Source: Modicisalibacter muralis
GTDB lineage: Bacteria; Pseudomonadota; Gammaproteobacteria; Pseudomonadales; Halomonadaceae
DNA length: 64,000 nucleotides
NCBI RefSeq assembly: GCF_900102945.1
Contig: NZ_FNGI01000001.1
Span: 806,001 to 870,000 of the forward strand
Direction: 5' to 3'
Positions 10,421 through 18,310 of the stretch are shown in pieces. A program made the position numbers and the translations under genes. The stretch's first letter is position 1. Every line of letters begins with the position of its first letter. Below the pieces are notes generated by a model. It was not told the origin of the DNA. It ran no database searches and was given only the letters and a program-made list of their open reading frames with translations.

Positions 10421-11089
10421 ATGCTGTACAGATTATTTATTGTTGCACTCAGCGCCGTCCTACTGAGCGGGTGCTTCAACGTCAATACCTCGCAGGCGCC
10501 TCTAGCATCCACATACCCGCTTAGCGAACAACAAAAAATGCAAGCTGCCCACCATTGGCGTGTATTGGCAACGCATGAAGCGAAACAAATGTTGCATAAT
10601 CCACACCTGACTGGAAAGGTGCTTTTTGTTAGCGGTGAAGAAGAAGGGTCCTCTTTTGCACAAGGCTTTCATTCATTATTGACCAGCCAGCTAGTGTCCA
10701 ATGGTGCGTACGTAAGCACCAACCCTATTAATACGGCCCGCATCGACTATCGCGTTCAAGTCGTGAAGCACAGGGATAGAGAGTATGTGCGTGCTCCCCA
10801 AGGAGCCTGGACCGCGCTAGCCGCCGGCATCGCTGTAGCAACCATCCCTTTTAATCATTGGAGTGAGCCGGCGCTTGCGTTGATACCCGCAGCCGGATTG
10901 GTCGACGCCTTTAGCGGCAACTGGGTGGCACCTAGCAATAAAGAGGTGATCATTACAACTCAGGCCATTGATGGCGACCGTATTCTCTATTCCTCATCGA
11001 ATATCTATTATATCAATGCGGGAGATAGTGACCATTATCGAGACGGAGCTGATTCGTTGAAAACAATTTCAATCACTGACCGCTGGTAA
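10421..11089 (+). CDS. Putative lipoprotein of unknown function
   Basis: A 222-residue protein with a lipoprotein signal peptide: a hydrophobic stretch at about 5-16 and lipobox LSGC with the acylated cysteine at residue 18. The middle contains a hydrophobic segment (AAGIAVATIPF ... ALALIPAAGLVDAF, about 128-164) that could be buried or membrane-associated. I recognise no family. Base composition is visibly more AT-rich than the flanking genes and rare codons such as AAA, ATA and TTA are common, which suggests acquisition. The next lipoprotein gene starts 8 bp downstream, so the two are probably one operon. Confidence 0.8.
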   Translation: MLYRLFIVALSAVLLSGCFNVNTSQAPLASTYPLSEQQKMQAAHHWRVLATHEAKQMLHNPHLTGKVLFVSGEEEGSSFAQGFHSLLTSQLVSNGAYVSTNPINTARIDYRVQVVKHRDREYVRAPQGAWTALAAGIAVATIPFNHWSEPALALIPAAGLVDAFSGNWVAPSNKEVIITTQAIDGDRILYSSSNIYYINAGDSDHYRDGADSLKTISITDRW

Positions 11090-11097
11090 AGGAAGCC

Positions 11098-11661
11098 ATG
11101 ATGGGTGTAAAACCACACGCAAGACTGCTCGCGGCTATCCTTTGCTCCATGCTATTTATGCTATTAGCGAGTTGTGCCACCAAAGACCGAGGCGTCGTGA
11201 TTGTCAAAAGTGACAACGTGGATATATTAAAGCTAGTAGAAAAGGCATCCATAGATTTGTTGGAAAACACCCACGGATTAGCACCAGATAGGCCGCTAAT
11301 TGCTGCTACCTTTGTCAGCATCGACAATCTTAGAAAGTCATCAACATTCGGCCGGACCTTATCTGAAATGTTTTCTTCGGAACTGGTGCGTGCAGGGCTG
11401 ACAGTCGTCGAGATCAAGATGCGCGATAGCCTATTTATTCAGGAAAGCACCGGCGAACTCATTCTTTCACGCGACATACGCCGCCTGTCGGCCTCCCATG
11501 ATGCCCAGGGCATCCTGATAGGCACCTATGCACAGGCCAGAGACACTGCCTATATCAATGTCAGGCTCGTCCGCAGTAGTGACAATGTCATTCTTGGCGC
11601 CACCAATATGCAGCTCCCACTGGATAATAATATTCGCGCCATGCTACCTCCAACTTGGTGA
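11098..11661 (+). CDS. FlgO-like outer-membrane lipoprotein
   Basis: A 187-residue lipoprotein; the lipobox is LLASC with cysteine at about residue 22. The body resembles the FlgO domain: an IAATFVSIDNLRKSSTFGR-type strand, then ELVRAGLTVVEIKMRD and a GELILSRD segment. In Vibrio, FlgO is an outer-membrane protein supporting flagellar stability, but no flagellar gene is nearby, so the role here is open. Two tandem ATG codons (11098, 11101) could both serve as start; AAAGGAAG lies just upstream. It is paired with the preceding lipoprotein and shares its lower GC content. Confidence 0.78.
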   Translation: MMGVKPHARLLAAILCSMLFMLLASCATKDRGVVIVKSDNVDILKLVEKASIDLLENTHGLAPDRPLIAATFVSIDNLRKSSTFGRTLSEMFSSELVRAGLTVVEIKMRDSLFIQESTGELILSRDIRRLSASHDAQGILIGTYAQARDTAYINVRLVRSSDNVILGATNMQLPLDNNIRAMLPPTW

Positions 11662-11723
11662 ATTACCACAAGCTACCCGTTGCCAATTCGGCTGCATGCT
11701 ACGGGAGGGTTAGCAACAGGTAG

Positions 11724-12377
11724 TTACGCTTTCGAAGCCCAATCGATGATTTGTTGATGATCCTTGGCTAGTTGAGTGCGCACCAATGCCGCCACCAGGC
11801 GTGGAAAGTCCCGTGCCTCGACGCGCTTGGCCAGCGCGGAGGCATCGTCGCCGAGCTTGAGCTTGGCGCTGGACTTCAAGGCCATCTTGTCGGCGAACGG
11901 CTGGAACTCGTGCCAGCACGCCTGGGCTTCGCGCAGGAAGATATCGGCGCCGACGCCACCAATACCCTTGAACTCCTTGAGTAAACGCCGGGCTTTTTTG
12001 ACATCGCCATCCGCCTCGGCGCGCAACTGGCGAAGGTCGCCCGCGTAGCGGTTTTGCAGGTGGTCGGTCAACGCTTCGAGTTGGCGCGCGGTCTTCTCGT
12101 CGTAACGCGCGTAGCCATGTTCGTTGAGTACCTTGACCCTCTCCTCCCATGTCGTGTCCGCCATCTTGGCGGGCGTGGTCCATCCCGCCTTTCCCAGCGC
12201 CTTGCAGGCCCGCATCGCGGCCTCGGCACTCAGTGGCGCGCTGGTCAGCAACGCCAAACAGAGCAACCGATACAAGGGCGCTGGTGTATTCTTCGCCAAT
12301 TCGACGCCCAACTCGCGGGCGAACGTTCGGCCATGGCGATCCAACAGTACGGTGACGATTTGCTTTTTAGTTGGCAT
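11724..12377 (-). CDS. Helix-hairpin-helix (endonuclease III-like) protein, probably not a classical glycosylase
   Basis: A 217-residue protein with the HhH-GPD layout: a helical N-terminus and a hairpin at FKGIGGVGADIFLREAQ (about residues 136-152) that aligns with the LPGVGRKTA hairpin of endonuclease III. The lysine of that hairpin, which is the catalytic nucleophile in Nth, is replaced by valine. A possible counterpart of the catalytic aspartate exists (PFADK). The C-terminus has no four-cysteine iron-sulfur motif. It may therefore be a DNA-binding or monofunctional relative. Start ATG at 12377 has AGGAAGAG upstream. It is a single gene, convergent with the lipoprotein pair. Confidence 0.8.
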   Translation of the reverse strand: MPTKKQIVTVLLDRHGRTFARELGVELAKNTPAPLYRLLCLALLTSAPLSAEAAMRACKALGKAGWTTPAKMADTTWEERVKVLNEHGYARYDEKTARQLEALTDHLQNRYAGDLRQLRAEADGDVKKARRLLKEFKGIGGVGADIFLREAQACWHEFQPFADKMALKSSAKLKLGDDASALAKRVEARDFPRLVAALVRTQLAKDHQQIIDWASKA

Positions 12378-12572
12378 CCTGCTCTTCCTTAGCGGGATCT
12401 TCTAATTCAAGGATAGCTGCTAGAGACTGGATGTGTTGTGTAGTTGTTAGATCAAAGATAACGGTATAACAGGATAAAACCCTGCGCATCGTTTAATATC
12501 CCGCGGGGGTTGGCACCACACCGACCGACTATACTTGCCGCGAACAAGAAAAAGAACGGAAAGGGAAACGCA

Positions 12573-14312
12573 ATGGGGCAAGCGGGGAAACGGCTGGCGG
12601 GCGCCATGCTGCTGTGCGTGCTGAGCCTACTGGCTACCATGGCCATGGCGACACCCCGCGAGCTGGAGAGCGGTTGGGAATACCGCTGGGGCGACTCTCC
12701 TTTTCTCCCCGACGGCACCCCAGCCTGGACCCTACCGAGTAACGACGATACTTGGCGGTCGATCGGCTTCCCCTCCAACCCGCCCAACCGCGAGGGCCGC
12801 GATCATGCCTGGTTCCGCGTCACCCTGCCCGCAGGCGAGTGGGTCGACCCGGTGCTCTACGTCTACAGCATTGATCTGATCGCCGAGGCCTACCTGGACG
12901 GCAAGCGCATCTATCGTCACGGCACCTTCGACGCCGATGGCGAAGGCCGCTTCGCCGGCTGGCCTTGGCACATGATCGACCTGCCCGAAGATACCGCCGG
13001 CCGGTGGCTGTACTTCCGGGTCTATTCCGACTACACGGATATCGGCCTGTGGGGCGAGATCAAACTGATGGAGCGTGCCGATTTATTCGGCTATATCCTA
13101 CGGCACTCCGCCGCCGCCCTGATCGTAGGTCCACTGTGCCTGCTGCTAGCGCTTCTCGCCGGCAGCTTCGCTGTAATCCAGACAGAGCGCCGCAGCTTTG
13201 CCGCCATCGCCCTGTTCGGCCTGGCGTCCGGATCGATGATCCTGGCCGAGTCCCAGGCCAGCCAGCTACTGCTTGACGCCCCACTGCTGTGGGACTACCT
13301 GGCCGCCGGCGGCTACTTCACCCTGCCCATCGCTCTTGGGCTGCTGCTCGAGCACTGGTTCGCCGATACCCGGCCACGGCTGATCCGGTGCATCTGGCAG
13401 GGCCACTTGGGCTACCTGGTCGCGGCGCTGGGTTCCGCCGGGCTCGGCTGGATCGACCTGGCCACCACCTTCCCGGTGTTCGATGTCTTGCTGATCATCA
13501 GCCTGGTGGTATTACTGTCGGCCATCACCCCACAACTGCGCCGGCTCGATGGCCGCCAGCATGCCATCCTCGCCACCTTTGCGGTGTTCGGCGCACTGCT
13601 GCTGGCCGATATGGCTGTGGCCCACGGCCTGCTGCCTTGGGGGCGCGTTCCAGTCAGTGCAGGGGCGCTGGCCTTCACGCTGGCCGTCGCGATGATCTCG
13701 CTGCTCGACTATGCCCGCACCCAGCGCGAACTCAAGAGCTTGAACCAGCGCCTCGAGACGGAGGTGGCCGCCCGGACCCACCAACTGCAGTGCCTGGTGG
13801 AGCGCCTCGAAACCTATTCGTACACCGACCCGCTCACCGGCCTGCACAACCGCCGCTACTTCGATGAGTTGCTGCACCACGAGGCCCATCAGGCCCAACG
13901 CCTGGGCGCGCCCCTGGCGCTGGCAATGATCGATATCGATCACTTCAAGCAGGTCAACGACCGTCATGGCCATGAAGCAGGAGACCAGGTGCTGGCCGGC
14001 GTCGCCGCCACCCTGAGCGAGCATTTCCACGACGCCGACGTGGTCTGCCGGCTAGGTGGTGAGGAATTCGTGGTGCTGCTGCCCGGCGCGGATGCCGATG
14101 CCGCCCAGGAAAGGCTCGAGGCCCTGATGGCACGACTGGCCGGTCGCGTCTACTGGCACGGGGGACGCATGCTGGGCCCCGTCACCATCTCCTGCGGCAT
14201 CGCCAGCTTTCCGACGCATGCCACGAACCCCATGGCCCTGGCCAGGCTCGCCGACCGGGCGCTCTATGTCGCCAAGGAAGGGGGACGGGCCCGGGTCACG
14301 GTCTACGCCTGA
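12573..14312 (+). CDS. Membrane diguanylate cyclase: periplasmic 7TMR-DISM-type sensor, 7 TM, coiled coil, GGDEF
   Basis: A 579-residue signalling protein expected to make cyclic di-GMP. Order: signal peptide (about 1-27), a periplasmic jelly-roll sensor of the 7TMR-DISM kind (about 28-175, with WFRVTLP and LYFRVYS strands), seven hydrophobic segments (about 180-385), a short coiled coil, then the GGDEF domain (about 415-578). The catalytic motif reads GGEEF, with substrate-site residues DPLTGLHNRR and DIDHFKQVND intact, so it should be active. The inhibitory I-site position, normally RxxD, reads HDAD, so product feedback is probably weak. The ATG at 12573 was chosen for its AAGGGAAA site and signal peptide; the frame extends upstream to 12510. 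Confidence 0.9.
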   Translation: MGQAGKRLAGAMLLCVLSLLATMAMATPRELESGWEYRWGDSPFLPDGTPAWTLPSNDDTWRSIGFPSNPPNREGRDHAWFRVTLPAGEWVDPVLYVYSIDLIAEAYLDGKRIYRHGTFDADGEGRFAGWPWHMIDLPEDTAGRWLYFRVYSDYTDIGLWGEIKLMERADLFGYILRHSAAALIVGPLCLLLALLAGSFAVIQTERRSFAAIALFGLASGSMILAESQASQLLLDAPLLWDYLAAGGYFTLPIALGLLLEHWFADTRPRLIRCIWQGHLGYLVAALGSAGLGWIDLATTFPVFDVLLIISLVVLLSAITPQLRRLDGRQHAILATFAVFGALLLADMAVAHGLLPWGRVPVSAGALAFTLAVAMISLLDYARTQRELKSLNQRLETEVAARTHQLQCLVERLETYSYTDPLTGLHNRRYFDELLHHEAHQAQRLGAPLALAMIDIDHFKQVNDRHGHEAGDQVLAGVAATLSEHFHDADVVCRLGGEEFVVLLPGADADAAQERLEALMARLAGRVYWHGGRMLGPVTISCGIASFPTHATNPMALARLADRALYVAKEGGRARVTVYA

Positions 14313-14318
14313 TGGCGC

Positions 14319-15020
14319 TCAAAACAACGCCACTTCCGCGTCGCGCAACATACGACATTCGCCGGGTTCGAGGTCCGGATCGAGCTTCAGCGGGCCTATC
14401 GATTCACGGTGCAGGCTTTCTACATGATTGCCGATAGCGGCGAACATCCGCCTGACTTGATGATACTTGCCCTCGGTGAGCGATAAGCGCGCCTCATGCG
14501 CGGATACCAGCGTCAATTCTGCGGGCCGCGTCGGCGCGTCTTCGCCATCGAGTTGAATGCCCTTTGCAAATGCCTCGATTGCCCGCTCTGCGGCATCGCC
14601 TTCCAACGCTTCCGCGAGAGCTGCCACGTAAACCTTGGCACATTTGGCCTTGGGCGAGGTAACGCGGTGCGTCCATTGGCCATCGTCGGTCAGCAGCACC
14701 AGGCCGCTGGTGTCGACATCCAAACGCCCTACCGGATGCAGTCGTTCGACCTTGGGCAAGTCGATCAACTCGAGCACGGTGGGATAAAGCCCAGGTCGAC
14801 GGGTGCATTCGACACCGAGCGGCTTGTGCATCATCAAGTAGCGCAACCCCACGAGCTCGAGCGGCTGGCCCAGCCAGTGGACCCGGCTGGCTTCACCGAC
14901 TTGAATCGCCGGATTCTTGACCGTTTCACCATCGACGCTGACCTCTTCGCGGTGCAGGGCTTTCTTGGCCAGGCTGCGGGTCAGATCGGTGGTCTCACAA
15001 AGAAATCTATCCAGGCGCAT
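14319..15020 (-). CDS. rsuA: 16S rRNA pseudouridine(516) synthase RsuA
   Basis: RsuA converts U516 of 16S rRNA to pseudouridine. An N-terminal S4-like RNA-binding domain (MRLDRFLCETTDLTRSLAKKAL) is followed by the catalytic RsuA motif GRLDVDTSGLVLLTDDG with the nucleophilic aspartate, and by KCAKVYV and YHQVRRMFAAIGNHV. The ATG at 15018-15020 is preferred over a TTG one codon upstream. Its start overlaps the stop of the upstream amidase gene (TGATG), so the two are coupled. It is convergent with the diguanylate cyclase gene, 6 bp away. Confidence 0.95.
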   Translation of the reverse strand: MRLDRFLCETTDLTRSLAKKALHREEVSVDGETVKNPAIQVGEASRVHWLGQPLELVGLRYLMMHKPLGVECTRRPGLYPTVLELIDLPKVERLHPVGRLDVDTSGLVLLTDDGQWTHRVTSPKAKCAKVYVAALAEALEGDAAERAIEAFAKGIQLDGEDAPTRPAELTLVSAHEARLSLTEGKYHQVRRMFAAIGNHVESLHRESIGPLKLDPDLEPGECRMLRDAEVALF

Positions 15021-15823
15021 CAACTCTCCACCGTAAAGCGATCGGCATCCATCCAGGCCGGAAATTTATCGCGAAATTCACTCAGCGCCTGGCGATCGAG
15101 CACGCCGGTGCGAATGAAAGAGCGATCGCGCGGTTCATCTATCAACGCTTCGCCCTTGAAATCGACCAGCATCGAATCGCCGGCGTAAGGCAGCTTTTTG
15201 GCATCCTCGCCGACCCGGTTGACGCCGACCACGTAGCATAGGTTTTCGATGGCTCGTGCTTGCAGTAGCGTCCGCCAGGGTTGGCGGCGCGGTGCCGGCC
15301 AGTTGGCCACGCAGAGCATGGCATCGTATTCGAAGTGCTCGCCCGCCTTGGGTTGCTGGCGCAACCAGACCGGGAAACGCAGGTCGTAGCATACCGTCAA
15401 TAGCAGGCGAAAGCCCTTGAGTTCGACGACGACGCGCTGGTTTCCCATGCCATAGCGCTCATGTTCACCGGCCATGCGGAACAGGTGGCGTTTGTCGTAG
15501 TAGGTCAACTCGCCGTCCGGCGTCGCCCAGATCATGCGGTTGTAGTATTCGCCATCGGCAAGGACCGCCACGCTGCCGGTCATCACGCAGCCGCGGCTAG
15601 CCGCCTGATCGCGCAACCAGGCTACGCTGCTGCTGCGCTCCATCGGTTCGGCCATTTTCCGCGAGTTCATGGTAAAACCGGTCGCGAACATTTCCGGCAG
15701 CACGATCAAATCGGTGTCCTTGCCATCCAGCCCGCCCAACTGTTCGTCGAGCAGGCGGCAATTGGCCTCGGGGTCTTCCCAGCGCAGATCGGGCTGCACC
15801 AGGGTAATACGCGCTTCACTCAC
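15020..15823 (-). CDS. Nit2/omega-amidase-type carbon-nitrogen hydrolase
   Basis: Nitrilase-superfamily amidase with the full catalytic triad: E44 (VLPEMF), K111 (YYDKRHLF) and C145 (TVCYDLRFP). Sequence style (WDTPDGEL-like ATPDGELTYYDKRHLF, MAGEHERY) is that of YafV/omega-amidase, which hydrolyses alpha-ketoglutaramate and alpha-ketosuccinamate. The GTG at 15823 was chosen because GAGGAGGA lies 5-7 bp upstream; the frame continues to 15856 without a better site. It is coupled to rsuA downstream. Confidence 0.88.
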   Translation of the reverse strand: MSEARITLVQPDLRWEDPEANCRLLDEQLGGLDGKDTDLIVLPEMFATGFTMNSRKMAEPMERSSSVAWLRDQAASRGCVMTGSVAVLADGEYYNRMIWATPDGELTYYDKRHLFRMAGEHERYGMGNQRVVVELKGFRLLLTVCYDLRFPVWLRQQPKAGEHFEYDAMLCVANWPAPRRQPWRTLLQARAIENLCYVVGVNRVGEDAKKLPYAGDSMLVDFKGEALIDEPRDRSFIRTGVLDRQALSEFRDKFPAWMDADRFTVES

Positions 15824-15992
15824 GTCGCTCCTCCTCGTTGCGGAATTTACCCGCAAGCGGTCGCTGCCTATGCCACCAGCCTAACCGAGGACGTCACGGC
15901 ATGCAGCCTGACGATCGCAATCGTGCGAGACTGCCTAATCAAAACGCCCCATGTTACATTAGACAGACTTGAACCAAGGACATCAGCCGCGC

Positions 15993-16910
15993 ATGAGCCT
16001 CCCCCTTCAGCCCGACAAGGAAGCGACCAAGGGCGTCACCTTCGGACTCACCGCCTACGTCATGTGGGGCTGCTTTCCGCTGTTCTTCGCCTTGTTCGAG
16101 GGCATTCCCGCCTGGGAGATATTGATTCACCGCGTGCTCTGGTCGTGCCTGTTCCTGGTCGGCTTGGTAACGGTATTAGGTCGCTGGGCGCCGGTGCGCG
16201 CGGCATTGGCGCATCCACGACGCCTGGGCCGGGTTCTCGCCTGCGCGCTGTTGATTGGCTTCAATTGGGGAATGTATATCTATGCAGTCGAAAGCCACCA
16301 GGTGCTACAGGCCAGCCTGGGCTATTTTCTGACGCCGCTGGTCAGCGTCACACTCGGCATGCTGGTACTCAAGGAGCGCATGGAGCGTCTACAGGGGGTC
16401 GCCGTGGGCTTGGCCACCGTGGCGATTGCCATTCAACTGGTGGTTCTGGGTGAGTTGCCGTGGCTTTCGCTGAGCCTGGCGTTATCGTTCGGCACCTATG
16501 GCCTGTTACGCAAGCAAGTGCCGCTGGACGGCCTTTCCGGGCTGTTCGTCGAGACCCTACTGTTGCTGCCACTGGGCTTGATCGCCATAACCTGGCTGAG
16601 CGCCAACGGCCAGTCGCATTTCATGACCGGCGATTTACGCGCCAGCCTGTTGCTGATCGCCAGTGGCGTGGTCACCGCCCTACCCTTGATGGCTTTTGCC
16701 GGCGCCGCTCGACGCCTGCGTCTCATGACTGTCGGGTTTCTGATGTACATCAATCCGACGCTGCAGTTCCTCATCGCCTTGCTGATTTTCCACGAACCGC
16801 TGGCATCGATCCAACTCGCTTCCTTCGTGCTGATCTGGATCGGATTGATCCTGTATACCTACTCAGCTTGGCAAAGCCATGCGCAGGAAAAAACTGCACC
16901 GGCATCTTGA
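15993..16910 (+). CDS. rarD: EamA-family transporter RarD
   Basis: Inner-membrane protein of the drug/metabolite transporter superfamily, about 305 residues with ten predicted hydrophobic segments. The RarD-type opening GVTFGLTAYVMWGCFPLFFAL and the internal GFNWGMYIYAVESHQVLQASLGYFL-type region (seen at about 84-110) are characteristic. The ATG at 15993 has AAGGA about 12 bp upstream; a TTG at 15969 is also in frame. Substrate is unknown; the historical link is to chloramphenicol sensitivity. It is convergent with the next gene. Confidence 0.92.
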   Translation: MSLPLQPDKEATKGVTFGLTAYVMWGCFPLFFALFEGIPAWEILIHRVLWSCLFLVGLVTVLGRWAPVRAALAHPRRLGRVLACALLIGFNWGMYIYAVESHQVLQASLGYFLTPLVSVTLGMLVLKERMERLQGVAVGLATVAIAIQLVVLGELPWLSLSLALSFGTYGLLRKQVPLDGLSGLFVETLLLLPLGLIAITWLSANGQSHFMTGDLRASLLLIASGVVTALPLMAFAGAARRLRLMTVGFLMYINPTLQFLIALLIFHEPLASIQLASFVLIWIGLILYTYSAWQSHAQEKTAPAS

Positions 16911-16940
16911 GCTATGCCCTCAGGTAAACCGCTCCAGGAT

Positions 16941-17957
16941 CTATGCGGAGTTCCCTAATGGCTGGTCATCGCACACATCACGACTCAATCGCTCGATCAG
17001 CGCATTCAAGCTACGCAGTGTCGGCGCCTGGCATTGCCATAGCGATTCGCTGGGCGACAGCATGAACGCCTCGCGATGCATCAGTGCCGCAGGATCGTTG
17101 CTGCGATCGTCGAGGCGCTCCAGCCCTAGCCCATCGAGCATTCGCGCATCGACATTGGGCAATAGCAGTACACAATTGCGCACGCCCTCAGCATTCAGTG
17201 CAAAGCGCCGTCCGTTGCCCTGAATGTGCCACAACGATAACCGCAAGCGACTGATATAACGCTCGAAGACCACATGCGGAGCACTCGCCAGCCAGTCGGC
17301 GGCCAGGCGTCCATTGGTACGGCGCTCCCAGGTCGTGGCATTGATGTGCGCGTACAGGAAGCCGCTGCGCTGAACCATCCAATCGAGCGCGTCGTCAAGC
17401 GGCACACCGCCATCGCGGGCGTGCGGCATCTCACGCCGCGACACGGCATTACGCACGGTGGTCAACTTGAGGCCGCACAATGCGGCGATTTCGACCACGC
17501 TCAGGCCGCGCCCTCCCTGTACTCCGGGCATCGCCAGTGCCGGCTCCAGGCCGAAATGGGCTTCCAGCCGGGCACGCGTCATGGCCAGTCCCAACAGATG
17601 CATGAGCCGGCCGGGAACCGGCCAGCCCAGGGATTCCGCCAGGCTGTGGGTCATCGCCACGAAATTGATGAAGTCCTCCAATACCGTGGGCTCGACATTC
17701 AGCGGTGTTTTTATGGTTCTTGAGAGCACCCAATCGTGCAGCGCGCCAAGCGGTCCACGCATGCGCCAAGCCAGACTGGAGGCACTCGTCCGATCGTCCG
17801 CGTTACCGGCGCACAAGCGCAGCAGCACAGGCGCCATTAGCTGGCATGCCTCCTCCAGCTCAGTTACCAACTCACTGATGGCCAGCACATCATCGGCTGG
17901 CTGGCCCAGCAGCGCGTCCTGCAGCAAGGCCAAGGGCCTCGACGTCCCCTTGAGCAT
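16941..17957 (-). CDS. Hypothetical protein with a central helix-turn-helix
   Basis: A 338-residue protein I cannot assign to a family. The N-terminal half is helical and polar. At about residues 152-182 there is a clear helix-turn-helix-like segment, LSVVEIAALCGLKLTTVRNA, followed by an SRREMPHARDGGVPLDDALDW stretch resembling the wing of excisionase/MerR-type DNA-binding folds, here read as two pieces. The C-terminal third carries FERYISRLRLSLWHI. It probably binds DNA and may be a regulator. It stands alone, with 353 bp of non-coding sequence upstream and rarD converging on it. The ATG at 17957 follows GGGGAGA. Confidence 0.7.
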   Translation of the reverse strand: MLKGTSRPLALLQDALLGQPADDVLAISELVTELEEACQLMAPVLLRLCAGNADDRTSASSLAWRMRGPLGALHDWVLSRTIKTPLNVEPTVLEDFINFVAMTHSLAESLGWPVPGRLMHLLGLAMTRARLEAHFGLEPALAMPGVQGGRGLSVVEIAALCGLKLTTVRNAVSRREMPHARDGGVPLDDALDWMVQRSGFLYAHINATTWERRTNGRLAADWLASAPHVVFERYISRLRLSLWHIQGNGRRFALNAEGVRNCVLLLPNVDARMLDGLGLERLDDRSNDPAALMHREAFMLSPSESLWQCQAPTLRSLNALIERLSRDVCDDQPLGNSA

Positions 17958-18310
17958 GCATTGATCTCCCCTGCATTTTCACCGGTGTACCTGTTGGCGG
18001 CCCGACGCTTCTATCGACCTGCATTGCAGAAGCGCTCAATCGACATCCATTCCAACGCGGTCATCGGCATTTATTCATTAAGTTAGTGTTACCGTGTTTA
18101 ACGGCGAGAAGAGAAAAACCTTGAGCATGTTACCAAAATTTACATTAGCAATATGTAACAAATATGTGACAAAAGCGCTAACCGGCGAAGGGGCAATCAC
18201 TTCATCACTCATGTCGAGCGGCGCTATCGAGGCTGATTTCGACACGAAAAAGCGCGCCCCGGGCCGGAGAGCCAGGAGCGCGATGGGAGAGAACGACGGG
18301 TAGCTAGGCT
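17958..18310. other. Intergenic stretch without a convincing gene
   Basis: 353 bp between the HTH protein and mmsA. The part from about 18060 to 18180 is AT-rich and contains the inverted repeat TGTTAC (18128-18133) / GTAACA (18155-18160), a possible regulator site for the gene at 16941. The right end holds the mmsA terminator. An open frame at 18094-18303 has no ribosome site and runs through the terminator; I do not count it as a gene. Confidence 0.6.
18246..18283 (-). terminator. Rho-independent terminator of the bauA-mmsA transcript
   Basis: Read on the minus strand, a GC-rich stem of about ten pairs with one mismatch (GCGCTCCTGG pairing with the arm ending in GGGGCGC) is followed directly by TTTTT. 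It lies about 30 bp after the mmsA stop codon. Confidence 0.8.

Noticed and set aside
11662-11723. Possible bidirectional terminator between the FlgO-like gene and the HhH gene
   Set aside because: CTACCCGTTGC and GCAACAGGTAG can pair, but the loop is about 28 bases and no T-tract follows, so support is too weak.
18094-18303. A 69-codon plus-strand frame in the gap before mmsA
   Set aside because: No ribosome site, low-complexity basic end, and it reads through the mmsA terminator hairpin.
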